NCBI RefSeq assembly: GCF_032362555.1
Contig: NC_083515.1
Span: 4,251,001 to 4,315,000 of the forward strand
DNA length: 64,000 nt
Direction of reading: 5' to 3'
Origin: Amyelois transitella
Taxonomy: Eukaryota > Arthropoda > Insecta > Lepidoptera > Pyralidae
A program made the translations under genes and the position numbers. Below, one piece after another: positions 60,306 to 64,000 of this stretch; position 1 is the stretch's first letter, and every line of letters begins with the position of its first letter. The notes under the pieces were generated by a model. That model saw only the letters and a program-made list of their open reading frames with translations, made no database searches and was not told the DNA's origin.

Positions 60306-63226
60306 CCGCCTTTTGGTAATTCGACAAATTAGAACAGATTACACATATTTTGAATTATAAAATATCTTGTTACGAGCGGGTCTCATAAGAGCTTCTTATA
60401 ATTATGGAAGAATACATCCAGAAGTATACTTAAAATCATTAAATAAAAAAGCTATTGTGAAACCCGCCCGAAAAAAGTTTTGCTAATATAGAAAAAGCGC
60501 ACCACTACACATGATTTTTAGTATATAGATGTGCATTAGCTATGTACATGGCTCTAGTAGATACTATCACAATGCTATCATTGGAAATTTCAAACTAATT
60601 TGTCATGTACACTATATTAATACAAGTTCGCAGACATAATCATAATCACCAGATAATAATTGTTCACGAGTTTGTTATGCGGTTTGGTTTAACCGACAGG
60701 TTGTCTGTGTGAAACAATCCTGCATGGAGAAGTTATACTCTCAAGTTCTATATTTTACCAATTTTATTTATTTCAAAAAATATAAATTAGTCCACTAATT
60801 TAAATAACATTTTGATCATATAAAAATCTAACTTTATTATTTTACTATTTCATTACACAATTGATTCCGTTTCAACATTTAACGAGAATATTGCAACCGT
60901 TTTTTAGTTTCACTGTTCCAAATTTACATAATTGAACTTTGTCTCTAACAAAATAAATAAAACAATAATATTAAAATCTGAACTATCAGGTCAGTCGACC
61001 TTATCAAAGCTAGTTAACAATTATATAAAAACAGAACACAAGGTTAACGTGACAATCTATACCAGTAAACTGAGAGCTAATTCTTCAATTAATTTTATTA
61101 ATACAATGCAATCACTTGTAACATTAAGCCGCAGCGGTCTTAACCGTTAATTTATTTACTCTTTACAATATGAAATTAATTGAATATTCTTAGTAATTGA
61201 ACATGCATGGTTAACACAGAGCACAGGCGACCATACAACCGTTCACACACAGGCACATCAGACTATATAAAATACTCTTAAAACACAGTTATTACAATAT
61301 ATTATTCTCATAGTACAAACTTGTTATCTTAATAAAGTGACGCGCTTAATTTTGCCGAATCACCAAAAAGATTCTATCAGTCAGATTGAAATCGAGACAA
61401 ACGTACCAATGGATTTGATTTTTAACGAATAATCAAAAACTGTATGAGACAAACAAACCTATTACATAGTTAAAACAAAAAAGAATATGAAACATTTAAG
61501 ATAAAACATGGGTGCAAGTCATCTTGATGTCTCGTAAACCTCCAACTGATAGATTAAATACCTAATATATGTATAAATATTAAGAATCAGATTTCCTAGA
61601 CAATGAGTGGCCACAACACAATTGAATCACTGGAAATGCTAAATGGCGCATAGACTCGAAATTATACATACTAAAACAACAAAAAAATTGCTATGAACTC
61701 AAAAAGGGTGAATGGGGTGCAATGTTCTTCGTTTTTGTGAATATTTCCGCCGATATAAAATGTTATGGGCACACAAGCTATTAACAAATTAAATATAATT
61801 TTCTTATATTTTGCTAGCAGGACTACTGAGTGGCCTTATACCACATTCAATTGATGAAACATTTATTTCATTAATCATCGTTTAATCAGATTATCCACAA
61901 AAGATATTCGGTTTAATAGTGTTTTTTTCTTTAGTTTGATAAGTCAACATCGGTGTATGCGATATAGGTACAATATATATATGTAAGGCTATTATTCCGT
62001 CATGCGATAGTAAAATAGCACATATGGCATAGCATACTCTTTAACGTGTACGCAAATAAATTAAATTGTATTGAATATATCACCGGAAAATAATAAGGAC
62101 CGCAAATTTATAAACTTCCTAAGAAATTTATAAACTTTCGTAGGATTATAAACGAGAGATGAATTCTTTTATTTTACGTCTACATTCTCGCAAATTGATA
62201 AACTTACCAAACTCACTTATAAAAAAAAAGAAGCATTATGCAGACGACATGTGCGCTCTAATTGGTTGATGAGTCACGTGTTCCTTCTCCTTCATCTACT
62301 CCACAATTGTTCTGTTGCTCGTATATTTTTTTTAAGATAAAGTATATTTGTAACTAAATATAATATAGGTTTTAAAGAAAAATAGTGATAAGTAGGTTGG
62401 TAATCGGAACTGATAAATTTATTATGTCTATGGACACAAACACTGGCACTGTCAACATCGACTAATCAGAGAGCTGTGTGTTATTTGCGTTGATGAAAGA
62501 AGCGTAAAATTATAAGCGCGTAGGAATGGTTATCAGTTAGTTTATTAAAAAAAATAATAAAAGAAGTCGTACATTGATTAATTTTCGAAAATGTGGAGGT
62601 AAGATAATACAATTTATCTCTCGTTTAAAATCTTACGAGGGTTTATAAATTTCCTAGGAATTTATATTTCTGCGGTTCTTATTATTTTCATGACATATAC
62701 ATGACTTAATAACAAATAAGTCCATAGATCTGTACACTTTATAGGATTACCATGGATTACAAAATATTTGTTTTGATAATTGGACGCTCGTTTTGAATGG
62801 TATTATACAAAGAATACCTTATTCATACAATTCGACGCATTTAACATGCGAAGACAATGAAAATAGCAAAGATGCTCTTAAGGTATGAACAAACATCAAT
62901 TACCACATAATTACAGATTACTAACAGACCGGTTGACGGGTTAGTTACGAAAAGTTTGAGACTTCGACTATAGAATGTTAATCAAGCAAATGACCATGCA
63001 ATCTTTGCAATAGGAAAAATAAAATAAAGCCATTAACAGGTCAGAATAAAGTGTAAAATAAAAAAACGAAACGTAACAGTAAAACGGTGTTCATCGTTTG
63101 TCCTACTGACACCACACAAACATTTTGCGATCCACGGCTTGAACTAGTATGTATGCAATGTTACTATCGCGTGCCCACGTACGTCGCCCCTCAGCGCGGC
63201 CGGCGGTGAGTCAAGCGGACCGCCAC

Positions 63227-63822
<596 letters not shown>

Positions 63823-63871
63823 CTGAAACAAACAAAAAATACTATTTGTAGCAAATAATTAATCATAAATA

Positions 63872-63913
63872 TACGCTATAAAATAAGTCTATATAGACTT
63901 ATTTTATAGCGTA
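63872..63913. repeat. 42-bp perfect palindrome
   Basis: A perfect palindrome without loop centred between 63892 and 63893 (half site tacgctataaaataagtc plus tat). It lies 50 bp upstream, in the minus-strand sense, of the exon at 63822. Confidence 0.93.
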
Positions 63914-64000
63914 AAGTCACTTCCTATCATATTAGTTATCATAATAAAGTATATAGGTTGTATAAATAACCAGTATCAGTCTTGTAACTTGTCGTTAACT

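Larger units (their letters stand above)
53394..63226. other. Long intergenic stretch
   Basis: No coding region supported. It contains the dispersed pair at 53635 and 57133, an R1 fragment with a hairpin at 56118, retroposon pieces at 58630-59166, and AT-rich unique sequence. The right end probably includes the 3' UTR of the gene at 63227. Confidence 0.5.

Overview
The window looks like nuclear DNA of a moth or butterfly (Lepidoptera). It is AT-rich, its genes are split into many short exons, and it is littered with dispersed repeats of kinds familiar from lepidopteran genomes: a roughly 250-bp element with a 'ggggtagacagagcc' core, 'cgacttcgtccgc' elements, tRNA-derived SINEs and LINE 3' ends. 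I assembled spliced gene models by eye from acceptor and donor sites, reading phase and protein family motifs. No alignment or database search was run. || Layout. (1) About 0.97-21.5 kb, minus strand: one large gene of the HCN/CNG/KCNH channel superfamily. Nineteen exons join into 962 open codons that hold two complete channel units in tandem (S1-S6, C-linker, and in unit 1 a CNBD). Both selectivity filters are non-canonical, and the gene runs off the left edge. A DIRS-type tyrosine-recombinase retrotransposon (8.4-13.6 kb) sits inside the intron that splits the unit-1 CNBD. (2) 21.5-29.2 kb: no gene recognised; a jockey-like LINE fragment and several short repeats. (3) 29.27-35.45 kb: a complete BEL/Pao LTR retrotransposon, minus strand, with LTRs that look identical, a 5-bp target duplication and one unbroken 1774-aa polyprotein; it looks very young. 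(4) 35.5-40.0 kb: intergenic. (5) 40.07-44.77 kb, plus strand: a ten-exon USP7-like deubiquitinase with MATH and catalytic domains that stops before the ubiquitin-like tail. (6) 47.7-53.4 kb, minus strand: two tandem paralogous genes, each with a signal peptide and two Kunitz domains, sharing one five-exon structure. (7) 53.4-63.2 kb: intergenic, repeats. (8) 63.2-63.8 kb, minus strand: the last two exons of a conserved-looking gene I do not recognise. || The genes do not look like one pathway; this is an ordinary eukaryotic neighbourhood. The most unusual item is the tandem two-unit channel with degenerate pores. Next are the truncated USP7 paralogue, the DIRS element with a minisatellite inside a probable gag intron, and a series of perfect hairpin palindromes, several inside or beside SINE-like repeats.
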